Source: Nanosynbacter sp900555675 (GTDB lineage: Bacteria; Patescibacteriota; Saccharimonadia; Saccharimonadales; Saccharimonadaceae). Taken from it: a stretch of 64,000 nt of DNA. A model generated the notes under the pieces. That model did not search any database and was not told where the DNA came from. It saw nothing but the letters and a program-made list of their open reading frames with translations. Shown here in pieces: positions 7,891 through 16,083 of the stretch; the first letter of the stretch is position 1; each line of letters begins with the position of its first letter. A program made the translations under genes and the position numbers. The DNA lies in assembly GCF_022828245.2 (NCBI RefSeq), contig NZ_CP157587.1, positions 62,001 through 126,000 on the forward strand, in the 5' to 3' direction.

Positions 7891-8409
7891 GAGAAGGCGA
7901 AGGTTGATATCTCAAAATGGAAAGATTTCGAGATTGGCAAGTTGTTCAAGATTATTAAGCCGTCTGTTTTTCATACTAGGCAAGTTGTTGAGGATGATAA
8001 AGGTATCCCTTATGTTGTTCGAACGAAATTTGATAATGGTATTAAATTTCGTGTTGTAAAAACCGAAGACATGTCACCAAGCCCAAGTGGCGTAATTTCA
8101 TTTGGCTCAGAAAATGCAACGTTCTTCTATCAGCCAGAGGAGTTTGTTTCAGGACGTGATATCTACTACCTCGATACACTAGGAATTTCAGAGCATGCGT
8201 GTCTGTTCATGGCCGCATGCCTGCAACCGATAGCACGCAAATATTCTTACAATTACGGATTGTTTCCTGACCTTTTGAAGCAAGAACATATCAAGTTGCC
8301 CGCTGATTCTGCTGGTAAACCTGATTGGGCATATATGGATTTGCACATGGAAGCTGTATTAACGCAAAGCAAGAAATCAATGAAAGAATTGAGGGAGGTG
8401 ACTTTATAG
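7840..8409 (+). pseudogene. Specificity subunit, C-terminal half (out of frame)
   Basis: Second target-recognition half, starting ISKWKDFEIGKLFKI and ending with the conserved EHIKLPADSAGKPDWAYMD plus a helix, a duplicate of the layout of the first half. In the present three-copy state it lies in a different frame from the first half. Its only upstream start is a TTG inside the repeat with no ribosome site; the first in-frame ATG (8071) is inside the domain. It is probably silent unless repeat slippage joins it to the 7352 frame, giving a 345-residue protein. Could also be read after a programmed shift (not supported by any slippery site I can see). Confidence 0.75.
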
Positions 8410-8787
8410 GTGGCAAAGACTGAATTTGTCCAGAACGACAACAACCTAGCTATCGCCTACTACCGCTTTTCGTCTCACGCACAAAACGATGTCTCCATCG
8501 ACCAGCAGCGCGAGCAAGCACTGTTCAATGGACACAAGGTATTCGGCTATAAGATTGCCGAGGACAAGCACAACGATTCGTGGGATAGCTGAGAATGAGA
8601 CTCCGAGATACTGATTTACAGGAAAGCTCTTTTGTGGAGAGTGTGGGAGCTCTATGCAGAGCGTGCCTGGTACTCAGAAGACAATCGCGAGGTGTCTTAC
8701 GAGGCACTGAACAGAGACGACGACCCTTTTACTGAAGAGGAAGTCGTCGAGTTCGATTGTTTCTTCTTTGAGTCCAGAGTTAATTAA
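8410..8787 (+). pseudogene. Decayed serine recombinase
   Basis: Pieces of a large serine recombinase remain in order. The catalytic N-terminus LAIAYYRFSSHAQNDVSID comes first (GTG start abutting the S-gene stop). A recombinase-domain scrap LFNGHKVFGYKIAEDKH is fused directly to REQA, so most of the catalytic domain is deleted. After a stop at 8590, in another frame, the zinc-ribbon signature TGKLFCGECGSSMQSVPGT (8618 onward) follows. At least two deletions and a frameshift have removed function. The remaining open frame to 8787 has no recognisable content. Points to integrase-driven acquisition of the restriction system. Confidence 0.8.
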
Positions 8788-8883
8788 AGCTGAACTCTGT
8801 AACTGGAAGTTAGAAAGCAAAGAAATAAATCAATCAATCAAGTATACAAATTAGCGAGTCGATTAGTCGACTGATGTTAAATA
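8788..8883. other. Right edge of island, non-coding
   Basis: No gene seen. Contains AGTCGA-ttag-TCGACT, a perfect 6-bp inverted repeat (8857-8872), and a short AATC run near 8833. Possibly an old recombination junction; no matching direct repeat was found at the left edge by eye. Confidence 0.3.
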
Positions 8884-8913
8884 AAAATACCCCAGTTAAT
8901 TCCGGGGTATTTT
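8884..8913 (-). terminator. rpsT terminator
   Basis: AAAATACCCC (8884-8893) and GGGGTATTTT (8904-8913) form a perfect 10-bp stem; the T-tract side serves leftward transcription from rpsT. Confidence 0.85.
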
Positions 8914-8930
8914 CTAGTAATCTTTACAGA

Positions 8931-9278
8931 TTATTTTTCAGCTTTTTTAGCAGCTGGCTTCTTTGCTGGAGCTTTTTTAGCGGCAGTTTTCTTAGCTGCT
9001 GGCTTTGCGGCTGGTTTCTTGGCAGCTTCTAATGTAACACCTGCTTTTTTAGCAATTTTGCTTAATGCGCTCTTTCGGCGAGCAGCAGTGTTTTTCTTAA
9101 TCAAGCCTTTTTTAACAGCGGTATCGATTTCGCTTTGTGCTGCAGCAAGAGTTTTTGCGCTTGGTTCTGCAGAGAAAGCTTTAACAGCAGTCTTAATGTC
9201 TTTTTTAATGCTGATGTTTCGCTCGCGGCGCTTTAAGGTTTGTTTAGCACGCTTGATGGCGGATTTGATGATTGGCAT
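8931..9278 (-). CDS. rpsT: 30S ribosomal protein S20
   Basis: bS20, a primary 16S rRNA binder. The N-terminus MPIIKSAIKRAKQTLKRRERN and the helical core TAVKKGLIKKNTAARRKSAL are typical. The 115-residue length exceeds the usual 85-90 because of a C-terminal tail of KPAAK/KKAPAKK repeats, a low-complexity Lys/Ala/Pro extension likely to contact rRNA. The start ATG at 9278 is preceded by an AGGAG-type site. It has its own promoter, divergent from the DHH gene. Confidence 0.97.
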   Translation of the reverse strand: MPIIKSAIKRAKQTLKRRERNISIKKDIKTAVKAFSAEPSAKTLAAAQSEIDTAVKKGLIKKNTAARRKSALSKIAKKAGVTLEAAKKPAAKPAAKKTAAKKAPAKKPAAKKAEK

Positions 9279-9322
9279 GTTTCTCCTTTACCTCTATAGA
9301 TTTGTATCGCTAATCAGGAAGA

Positions 9323-9351
9323 ATTATACAGAAAATAGCATAAATTGTAAA
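9323..9351 (-). promoter_or_regulatory. rpsT promoter
   Basis: On the minus strand: TTTACA, 17-bp spacer, TATAAT; leader about 40 nt to the rpsT ATG. Confidence 0.75.
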
Positions 9352-9366
9352 GAGGCGGCTTAGATA

Positions 9367-9396
9367 TTGACTTTATGGTGCTGCTTATGGTATAGT
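9367..9396 (+). promoter_or_regulatory. Promoter of the DHH-protein gene
   Basis: TTGACT, 18-bp spacer, TATAGT; initiation about 35 nt before ATG 9438. Back to back with the rpsT promoter. Confidence 0.7.
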
Positions 9397-9437
9397 GATG
9401 CCAAGCGTAATTACAAAAAACAAACATAGGAAAAATC

Positions 9438-11132
9438 ATGTCAAACGGATCAGCAAAGCAAAAAGTAATCCAGAGCATCAAGGATGTAACTAATATTTTA
9501 GTGACGGTGAGTTCTAGCCCGTCAGTCGACGAATTGTCGGCAGCATTAGGATTGACGATTTTCCTCAATAAATTAGGAAAGCACGCTACGGCTGTGTTTA
9601 GTGGCGACATTCCGCCAGCAATTACGTTCTTGAATCCTGATAAGACGTTTGAGCAGACCGCAGATTCTTTACGTGATTTTATTATTGCCTTGGACAAAGA
9701 GAAGGCTGATCATTTGCGCTATAAAGTTGTTGACGACGCCGTAAAGATTTTCATTACGCCATATCGTACGACAATTACCGATAAAGACTTGGAATTTTCA
9801 CAGGGCGACTATAACGTTGAGTTGGTTCTGGCGCTAAATGTTGAAAATAGTGAAAGTATTGATACGGCTTTGACTGCGCACGGTAAGATTTTACATGACG
9901 CTACGGTTGCGGCTATAACAGCGGGCGACGTAAAGAGTGGTCTGGGTTCTGTTGATTGGCACGAATCTAATGCTAGTGGCGTGAGCGAAATGGTTGTGGA
10001 ATTGCTTGATGACCTGAAAACGCCGAAGGTAACTCTGGACGAGCAGATGGCGACGGCTTTGCTTACAGGAATTGTGGCGGTAACTGAGAGGTTTAGTAAC
10101 GGCAATACGTCATCAAAGGTTATGACTACGGCCGCAGAACTTATGGCGGCTGGCGCAAATCAACAATTGGTGGTTTCAAAGATCGCAGAGAGCGAAGTAG
10201 AGGATGAATCGCAAAAGATTGAAAAGACCGAAGAAAAATCTCCAGAAAAAGAAGAAGTTTCAGAGGATAAAGCTGAGGAAGTAGAGAAAGACGAGGAAAC
10301 CGTACACGCGGACGGAACTTTGTCGATTAGCCACGAAAAGAAGGGCGATGTTGATGAAGTAGCCGAACAAACAGCGAAGGAAAAGCAAGAAGAATCTGCT
10401 AGGATTGCCGAAGAGAAGTTGGCTAAAATTGAGCCGATAAAGGAAGAACCGCAAGCCGAGGAAGAAAAGCCGAGTGAAAAAATAGTTTCAAAGGGCGAGC
10501 TTTCTTTTGAGGAAACTCCGCTGATGGGTGGCACACTGAACGCAACGACTACACAGGCCGCCGAGGATAAGATTAGGGAATTGGCTAGCGATCAAAATAA
10601 AACCATTTTAACGCACGGTAAATATGTGGGTGATAGTACGCCTTCGTTTGGCGACACTCCGTTAAATGCGGCTATGGGCGCGTCTGATGAGCCACCAAAG
10701 ATTGACCCGTTCGCGACAACTAACGCCGCTGAGCAAAAATTGTCGACAATACCTGTTGTACCGCAATCTAAAGAATCAATTATTTCGGCAATTACTAACG
10801 ACACGAATCAATTGAATAATCCAGTGGCGCCAGCTCCGAGCCAGCCGATTGCGCCGATTGAGCCAGCAATAACAAATCCTGAAAATAGCATTCCAGGTTT
10901 CGATTTGCCAATGCCACCAGCAATGCCAGATTTCGGCGCTTTGCCACCAATGCCGCCAGCACCTACAGGTGTTGATGTAAGTGGATTGCCGCAGATTGCA
11001 CCGCTAGGGGTAGCTCCTGAGCCGGTAGTCGCTCCGCAAGCTCCAACGCCTGCGCCGATCACTGCGATGCCAACTCAGCCAGCTCAAAACGCAGACTTCA
11101 ATCCAGCGCAATTCCACATCCCAGGACAATAG
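9438..11132 (+). CDS. Degenerate DHH-family protein with long tail
   Basis: Residues 1-250 resemble the NrnA/RecJ-like DHH phosphoesterase fold (VSSSPSVDELSAALGLTIFL; DIPPAITFLNPD; GKILHDATVAAITAGDVKS; ATALLTGIVAVTERF). The metal-binding signatures (D-x-D near the start, the DHH triad) are replaced, so nuclease activity is doubtful. Residues 255-345 are an acidic Glu/Lys-rich, probably coiled stretch, and 440-564 are Pro/Ala-rich and disordered. Position just before truB matches the conserved bacterial slot for a DHH nuclease (rbfA-DHH-truB-rpsO-pnp). AGGAAAAATC precedes the ATG. Likely a scaffold or RNA-binding derivative (inference). Confidence 0.75.
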   Translation: MSNGSAKQKVIQSIKDVTNILVTVSSSPSVDELSAALGLTIFLNKLGKHATAVFSGDIPPAITFLNPDKTFEQTADSLRDFIIALDKEKADHLRYKVVDDAVKIFITPYRTTITDKDLEFSQGDYNVELVLALNVENSESIDTALTAHGKILHDATVAAITAGDVKSGLGSVDWHESNASGVSEMVVELLDDLKTPKVTLDEQMATALLTGIVAVTERFSNGNTSSKVMTTAAELMAAGANQQLVVSKIAESEVEDESQKIEKTEEKSPEKEEVSEDKAEEVEKDEETVHADGTLSISHEKKGDVDEVAEQTAKEKQEESARIAEEKLAKIEPIKEEPQAEEEKPSEKIVSKGELSFEETPLMGGTLNATTTQAAEDKIRELASDQNKTILTHGKYVGDSTPSFGDTPLNAAMGASDEPPKIDPFATTNAAEQKLSTIPVVPQSKESIISAITNDTNQLNNPVAPAPSQPIAPIEPAITNPENSIPGFDLPMPPAMPDFGALPPMPPAPTGVDVSGLPQIAPLGVAPEPVVAPQAPTPAPITAMPTQPAQNADFNPAQFHIPGQ

Positions 11133-11135
11133 TTG

Positions 11136-11792
11136 ATGGACGAAGTGATTCTCATAGACAAGCCTCAGGGAATGACTAGCTTTGGGGTGGTAGCGCGCTT
11201 GCGACGAGTTTTATCTAATCAGGCGGGAAAGAAGGTAAAGGTTGGTCACACGGGTACGCTTGATCCGTTCGCTACGGGGCTAATGATTATTGTGATTGGA
11301 AAGAAATGCCGGGAAGCTGAAACTTTCACTAAGTTAGATAAGTGGTACGAGGCGGAAATTATTCTGGGCAAGAATAGTTCAACGGGTGATCCAGAAGGCG
11401 AAATTACCGAAGTGTCTGATTATGAGCCGAGTTTGGAAGAAGTTCAGCGGGTGGCTAGTCAATTTGTGGGAAAAATTGAGCAGACGCCGCCGATTTTTAG
11501 CGCAATAAAAATTAATGGTGAAAGAGCGTATAAATTGGCGCGCGAAGGTAAACAAGTCGAGATTCCTAAGCGCGTGATAGAAATTTACTCATTGGAACTA
11601 TTGGCATACAAATACCCCAAATTAAAGATTAGAACTCATGTTTCAAGCGGAACCTATATTCGAACGTTAGCGGTCGATATTGGTGATAAATTGGGGACAG
11701 GTGCGTATTGTGAGAATTTGCGTCGTACGAAAATTGCCGACTATTCTATTGATCAGGCGAAGACTCTGGCGGACTTTGGAATTACTAGCTAA
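11136..11792 (+). CDS. truB: tRNA pseudouridine(55) synthase TruB
   Basis: Makes pseudouridine 55 in the T-loop of tRNAs. MDEVILIDKPQGMTSFGVV and GHTGTLDPFATGLM (catalytic Asp about residue 43) are diagnostic; GERAYKLAREGK and SSGTYIRTLAVDIG follow. At 218 aa it contains only the catalytic core and lacks the C-terminal PUA-type domain of the roughly 300-residue homologues. ATG 11136 follows a TTG directly after the upstream stop; I prefer the ATG. Four bases after the DHH gene, so co-transcribed. Confidence 0.96.
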   Translation: MDEVILIDKPQGMTSFGVVARLRRVLSNQAGKKVKVGHTGTLDPFATGLMIIVIGKKCREAETFTKLDKWYEAEIILGKNSSTGDPEGEITEVSDYEPSLEEVQRVASQFVGKIEQTPPIFSAIKINGERAYKLAREGKQVEIPKRVIEIYSLELLAYKYPKLKIRTHVSSGTYIRTLAVDIGDKLGTGAYCENLRRTKIADYSIDQAKTLADFGITS

Positions 11793-11821
11793 TTGCAAAA
11801 AACAGAGAAGCTTGGTATAAT
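11793..11821 (+). promoter_or_regulatory. rpsO promoter
   Basis: TTGCAA, 17-bp spacer, TATAAT with an upstream TGG (extended -10); ends 9 nt before ATG 11831. Confidence 0.8.
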
Positions 11822-11830
11822 TACAGAGCT

Positions 11831-12097
11831 ATGATTAGCAAAGAAAATAAAGCGAAAGCAATTGCTTTGACTCAGGTCAATAAAAACGACGTCGGTAGCC
11901 CACAAGCTCAGGTGTCAGTTTTGACGGCTCGTATCAAAGAAGTCACGGAGCATTTGAAGGCGAATAAGCACGACTTCATGGCTCGTCGCGGCTTGATCCA
12001 AATGGTTGGTAAGCGCAAGCGTTTGCTGAAATATTTGGAGCGAACTGATTTTGAGAGTTACAAAGCAGTTGTTGCCAAATTAGGTTTGCGTAAATAA
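11831..12097 (+). CDS. rpsO: 30S ribosomal protein S15
   Basis: uS15, 88 aa, the normal size. DVGSPQAQVSVLTARIKEVTEHL and HDFMARRGLIQMVGKRKRLL are the conserved rRNA-binding helices. No Shine-Dalgarno site; the -10 box ends 9 nt upstream, so the mRNA is nearly leaderless. The usual rpsO-pnp neighbourhood is interrupted by a sortase gene on the other strand. Confidence 0.98.
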   Translation: MISKENKAKAIALTQVNKNDVGSPQAQVSVLTARIKEVTEHLKANKHDFMARRGLIQMVGKRKRLLKYLERTDFESYKAVVAKLGLRK

Positions 12098-12116
12098 TTT
12101 ACGTTAAAAACTGCTT

Positions 12117-12146
12117 AAATCCCCTTTGACGAAAAGGGGATTTTTG
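12117..12146 (+). terminator. rpsO terminator
   Basis: AAATCCCCTTT-gacg-AAAAGGGGATTTTT hairpin with a T-run, in the convergent rpsO/sortase gap; the A-rich left flank may also serve the minus strand. Confidence 0.85.
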
Positions 12147-12155
12147 TTGTTCTGG

Positions 12156-12755
12156 CTATTTTTTCAATTTGGCGATAATCACATCTCGTCCGTCATTTGC
12201 GCCACCCAAAGTGCAGGAATAAAGAGTTAATTGCGGCTGATCTGTGCGCTGTTCGATTTCCACGGCATCTGGTTTAACGCTTTGTTTTTCGCTGATGACG
12301 TAATTATAACGCACGCCGTTATAGTCAATGATGATTTCATCGCCGACAGTCAATTTATCAATATTATAAAAAGGTGATTTTCTGAGCGTCTGCTGAGGAG
12401 TTAATCCCATAATAAAACGGTGTGCAGATAAGACAAAATTGCCACCATCTTTTGGATTACCGTTTTCTGGTTTGCGCCACCACGCACCATGTTCCATTGT
12501 TTCGGCGCCGCCAGTACTATAAGGCAAATTTATGTCGATTTTCGGTATGTAAAGTCGATTTTCGGTAATTTTATTCTCAGTTTTAGTGATGAGCTGAGTG
12601 GTCTGGTTGTCTTTTGGGTTGATATTTTGCGATAAAATAAGGGGCGTGCTGATGAGGACAAGCAAATAAACTCCGCCAAGAATCATCAAGATTGCGATTA
12701 TAGTTAAGATATAGCTTTTCTGGCGATTTTTTACTGAATCTAGCTGAAGTGACAT
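12156..12755 (-). CDS. Sortase
   Basis: Membrane cysteine transpeptidase that anchors LPxTG-type proteins. From ATG 12755 (199 aa): a hydrophobic anchor at about residues 15-41, then the sortase beta-barrel with catalytic His112 (LSAHRF), Cys181 (LYSCTLGG) and Arg190 (DGRDVII). The chosen ATG lies 6 nt after a minus-strand TGCTATAAT box, supporting a leaderless transcript and this start over a longer frame from 12773. A fitting substrate with an LPKTG signal lies at the right end of the window. Class cannot be assigned confidently. Confidence 0.93.
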   Translation of the reverse strand: MSLQLDSVKNRQKSYILTIIAILMILGGVYLLVLISTPLILSQNINPKDNQTTQLITKTENKITENRLYIPKIDINLPYSTGGAETMEHGAWWRKPENGNPKDGGNFVLSAHRFIMGLTPQQTLRKSPFYNIDKLTVGDEIIIDYNGVRYNYVISEKQSVKPDAVEIEQRTDQPQLTLYSCTLGGANDGRDVIIAKLKK

Positions 12756-12761
12756 GAATAA

Positions 12762-12767
12762 ATTATA
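12762..12767 (-). promoter_or_regulatory. Sortase extended -10 box
   Basis: Minus-strand TGCTATAAT, 6 nt before the ATG at 12755. Confidence 0.6.
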
Positions 12768-12834
12768 GCACACTCATCTGTTAATAAGGTTATGTTAAAC
12801 GCGCTCGCGGCTGGCGTTTGGGTTGAGGTTTTAG

Positions 12835-12892
12835 TATAATATAAGTAGCAATTTGTAACGCGGAAGTGATAGAGATGAGACGACTAAATTGC
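12835..12892 (+). promoter_or_regulatory. pnp promoter -10 and 5' leader hairpin
   Basis: TATAAT at 12835-12840, then a roughly 90-nt leader. GCAATTT (12848-12854) is complementary to AAATTGC (12886-12892). PNPase mRNAs are autoregulated through leader hairpins in other bacteria; whether this one does so is inference. Confidence 0.45.
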
Positions 12893-12936
12893 CAAGTAAT
12901 TTCATCCCTGTTACTACCGCAAGAAAGGAGCTCTTT

Positions 12937-15054
12937 ATGAGTATTATCAATCCAAGCGGCAAGGAGATTTTTAGTGTTACCACTGATTTTTGTGGTCGGC
13001 CGCTGACTTTAGAGGTGAATCGCGTCGGTTTTAGGACGACTGGTAGTGTTTTGGTGCGCTATGGCGACACTGTAGTTTTGGGTAGCGCTCAGGTTAGTCC
13101 GCGTCCAGTGCAATTGGATTATTTTCCATTGTCAATTGATTACGAAGAAAAATTTTATGCAGCGGGTAAGATTTCTGGCAGTCGATTTATCAAGCGCGAA
13201 GGTCGCCCAAGCGATGAAGCTGTGTTGATTGGGCGATTGATTGATCGTCCGATCCGTCCGCTTTTCCCGAAGGGTTATCGTCAGGAAATTCAAGTCGTCG
13301 CGACTGTTTTGAGTATGGATCCGAGTTTCCGCCCAGATGTAATTGCGATGATCGCTGCGTCTAGTGCGTTAATGCTAACCGGTACGCCATTTGACGGTCC
13401 AGTGGCTGGTTTGCGCGTGGGTCGAGTCAATGGCGAATTTAAGGCGTTCTTGACTCCAGAAGAGCGCGAAAAGTCGGATCTTGATTTGGTTGTGGCTGGT
13501 ATTGAAAGCGGCATAACAATGGTCGAAGCTGGCGCCAAAGAAGTTTCGGAGGACGTTATCATTGATGCGATGGCATGGGCTCACCAGATGATGCAGCCAG
13601 CAATTGCCCTGCAACGCGAATTGGCGGAAAAAGTTGCGCCAGCGCAGCAGGAATATGATCTAATTTTGCCAGACGAATCAATTCAGCAAACGGTTAACGC
13701 GTGGGCTGATGGAAAATTTGGTGAGAAAATCCGTCGCCCGTATCCAGAGCGCAATGAAATGATTAGCGAAATTCGCGCTGAGTTTCATGAGGCGATGGCG
13801 GAAAAATTGGGGCTGGACGAGGAAGAATACAGTGAAGTTCGTGGCGATTATGACGAAGCGTTTACTTTGGCTTTACATAAAGATGTTCGTCGGGGAATTG
13901 TCACCGAACGAGTTCGTCCCGACGGTCGACAATTGACCGAGATTCGTCCGCTCAGTTCGGAAGTTGGATTATTGCCGCGCGCTCACGGTTCCAGCTTGTT
14001 TACGCGTGGCGTAACTCAGGGAATGAATATTGTAACTTTGGCGCCGCTTAGCTATTCGCAATTGATTGACACTATGGAAATTACCGACGGTGAGCGACGT
14101 TATATGCATCATTACAATGCGCCGGGCTATACGGTTGGTGAGGTTAAGCGAATGGGCAGTCCAGGTCGACGTGAGATTGGTCACGGATACTTGGCGGAAC
14201 GCGCTTTGCTTCCAGTTTTGCCAACTGAAGAGGATTTTCCATACGCTATTCGCTCAGTTACTGAGATTATGAGCCAGAACGGTTCGACTTCGATGGCGGC
14301 GACTTGTTCTAGCTGCTTGGCGTTGATGGATGCTGGCGTACCAATTTCGGCTCCAGTGAGTGGAATTGCGATGGGTCTAATGATGGACGGCGATACTCCG
14401 TACGTGTTGAGTGATATCGCTGATGCCGAGGACTTTGCTGGTGATATGGACTTTAAGGTAACTGGAACTTCAAGGGGTATTACGGCTCTTCAAATGGATA
14501 TGAAGGTTCATGGTTTGCCGGTGGCAGTGTTGCGTCAAGCGATTGAGCAGAGTAAGGCAGGGCGTGCGCACATTTTGGAACATATGCTTAGTGTGCTTCC
14601 AGGGCCTCGTGAGTCGCTTAGTCCGTATGCGCCACGAATTGAGAAGATTAAGATTGACCCAGATAAGATTGGCGTGATTATTGGTAAGGGCGGTGAGACG
14701 ATCAATAAGATTACCTCGGAAACTGGCGCTGAAATTGATATTAAGGAAGATGGTTTGATTACTGTGGCTAGCCCAGACGGCGCGTCAATTGAAAAGGCTA
14801 TGAACTGGATTAAGGGTCTGGTTGAAGAGCCAGAAGTTGGCAAGATTTACGAAGGCAAAGTTGTTGGTATTAAAGATTTTGGTGCGTTTGTGAATATACT
14901 TCCTGGTGTTGACGGAATGGTTCATATTTCGAAATTGGCGGAACGTCGAGTTGAAAAAGTGACTGATGTCGTGAAAGAAGGGCAAACTGTTCGCGTGAAA
15001 ATCACTGGAATTGACGAGCGCGGTAAGATTAATTTGACGATGATTGGTTTATAA
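12937..15054 (+). CDS. pnp: Polyribonucleotide nucleotidyltransferase (PNPase)
   Basis: Phosphorolytic 3'-5' exoribonuclease of mRNA decay. Two RNase PH domains (GGRPLTL-like start; FKVTGTSRGITALQMDMK), a KH domain with IIGKGGETINKI, and a C-terminal S1 domain (GKVVGIKDFGAFVNILPGVDG). I place the start at ATG 12937, preceded by AAAGGAG at 12924-12930, giving 705 aa, the normal family length; an upstream in-frame ATG at 12889 lies in the leader hairpin. Works with RNase J, encoded downstream, as the main mRNA-turnover enzymes here. Confidence 0.97.
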   Translation: MSIINPSGKEIFSVTTDFCGRPLTLEVNRVGFRTTGSVLVRYGDTVVLGSAQVSPRPVQLDYFPLSIDYEEKFYAAGKISGSRFIKREGRPSDEAVLIGRLIDRPIRPLFPKGYRQEIQVVATVLSMDPSFRPDVIAMIAASSALMLTGTPFDGPVAGLRVGRVNGEFKAFLTPEEREKSDLDLVVAGIESGITMVEAGAKEVSEDVIIDAMAWAHQMMQPAIALQRELAEKVAPAQQEYDLILPDESIQQTVNAWADGKFGEKIRRPYPERNEMISEIRAEFHEAMAEKLGLDEEEYSEVRGDYDEAFTLALHKDVRRGIVTERVRPDGRQLTEIRPLSSEVGLLPRAHGSSLFTRGVTQGMNIVTLAPLSYSQLIDTMEITDGERRYMHHYNAPGYTVGEVKRMGSPGRREIGHGYLAERALLPVLPTEEDFPYAIRSVTEIMSQNGSTSMAATCSSCLALMDAGVPISAPVSGIAMGLMMDGDTPYVLSDIADAEDFAGDMDFKVTGTSRGITALQMDMKVHGLPVAVLRQAIEQSKAGRAHILEHMLSVLPGPRESLSPYAPRIEKIKIDPDKIGVIIGKGGETINKITSETGAEIDIKEDGLITVASPDGASIEKAMNWIKGLVEEPEVGKIYEGKVVGIKDFGAFVNILPGVDGMVHISKLAERRVEKVTDVVKEGQTVRVKITGIDERGKINLTMIGL

Positions 15055-15094
15055 ATATATAATAGCGAAAGCGTAATTTTAGGAGGAAAATTTT

Positions 15095-15973
15095 ATGGAC
15101 AATAGCAATAACAATAAACCTCAAACACCGCCTCAGCCGCAATTCCAGCAGGCTCCACAACAACCTCAGGCTCAGCAGCCTCAACCACAACAACAATTCC
15201 AACAACAACCAGTCATGGGAACTCCATACCAAATGCCACCAAAAAAGAAAATGAGTAAAGGTGTCATGTGGGGAATCATCGGCGGAATAATTGGACTAAT
15301 CGTAATTATCGTTGGCGTAGTCCTGGCTGTCTTGTTATTAGGCGGTCCAAGCAAGGCGGATTATAAAGACCTGCTTTCACAGTTTACTGGCTTTGACATA
15401 AATAATGCCTTTATCAGTAAAAGTAGCACTGGTACTAAAAATAGGAAAGCTGAAATAGATGAGACTATTGGTAAAATTGACGACCTTAATAAAAAAATGG
15501 GCTCACATAAAGCACTTCGCGATAAGGATGTGAAAGCGGCATATGATAAATACTTGGACAGTTGGAATAACGGCGCAAAAGAATATGTTGAGTTCATAGG
15601 AGCCTTTACTGAAAATAATTTTTACGAGAAATGTAGGTTAACTGAAGTAAGTAAGCATATTCGGGAGTCTAAAGAAAGTATTGAGAAATATTTTGACTCT
15701 AATATGAAAGACTGTATGGATTCTTTGGATAAGATGTCGAAATCTAACAACAAGCTAGTTGCTAAATATGGCGAAGATCTGAAGAAATACTACTCAGAAA
15801 TAAAGCAATACTACGTAGAACTTTCAGAATACATTAAGAACGCATCATCGGGGGCATCAAGACCAAAGGCGCCAACATCACCGAAGATAGATATTAAGGC
15901 AGATACATTGAATAAATGGAAAGAAGCTAGCGAAAACTTTAAGAAAGTTTTGGAAGAAAAAGCTAATAAATAG
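15095..15973 (+). CDS. Q/P-rich single-span membrane protein, copy 1
   Basis: Not assignable to a known family. Residues 1-45 are Gln/Pro-rich and probably cytoplasmic; MPPKKKMSK leads into a glycine-rich hydrophobic span (about 55-85); the remaining 200 residues are Lys-rich helices, likely extracellular or coiled. AGGAGG precedes ATG 15095. The first 90 codons are almost identical at DNA level to the next gene (15128-15368 against 16120-16360, 6 mismatches in 241), while the C-terminal domains are unrelated by eye. Own terminator downstream. Confidence 0.85.
   Translation: MDNSNNNKPQTPPQPQFQQAPQQPQAQQPQPQQQFQQQPVMGTPYQMPPKKKMSKGVMWGIIGGIIGLIVIIVGVVLAVLLLGGPSKADYKDLLSQFTGFDINNAFISKSSTGTKNRKAEIDETIGKIDDLNKKMGSHKALRDKDVKAAYDKYLDSWNNGAKEYVEFIGAFTENNFYEKCRLTEVSKHIRESKESIEKYFDSNMKDCMDSLDKMSKSNNKLVAKYGEDLKKYYSEIKQYYVELSEYIKNASSGASRPKAPTSPKIDIKADTLNKWKEASENFKKVLEEKANK
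15128..15368 (+). repeat. 241-bp direct repeat, copy A
   Basis: Shares 235 of 241 positions with 16120-16360. Encodes the Q/P-rich tail and transmembrane segment of copy 1. Confidence 0.95.
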
Positions 15974-15990
15974 TCTGTAATTAAAAATAA

Positions 15991-16019
15991 AGCACCCTGA
16001 GAAATCGGGGTGTTTTTAT
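15991..16019 (+). terminator. Terminator after copy 1
   Basis: CACCCTGA-gaaa-TCGGGGTG stem followed by TTTTTATTT. Confidence 0.85.
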
Positions 16020-16083
16020 TTGACTACAATTAAGCTATAGCGATATAATGACAAAAAGTATAAAAGTCAGGAGACTACTATTT

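Noticed and set aside
8641..8787. 48-codon GTG ORF after the recombinase zinc ribbon
   Set aside because: Overlaps the zinc-ribbon coding remnant in another frame and has no start signal; treated as part of the pseudogene.
9019..9363. 114-codon plus-strand frame over rpsT
   Set aside because: Antisense of the Lys/Ala-rich S20 gene, producing a Leu/Phe/Ala-rich shadow.
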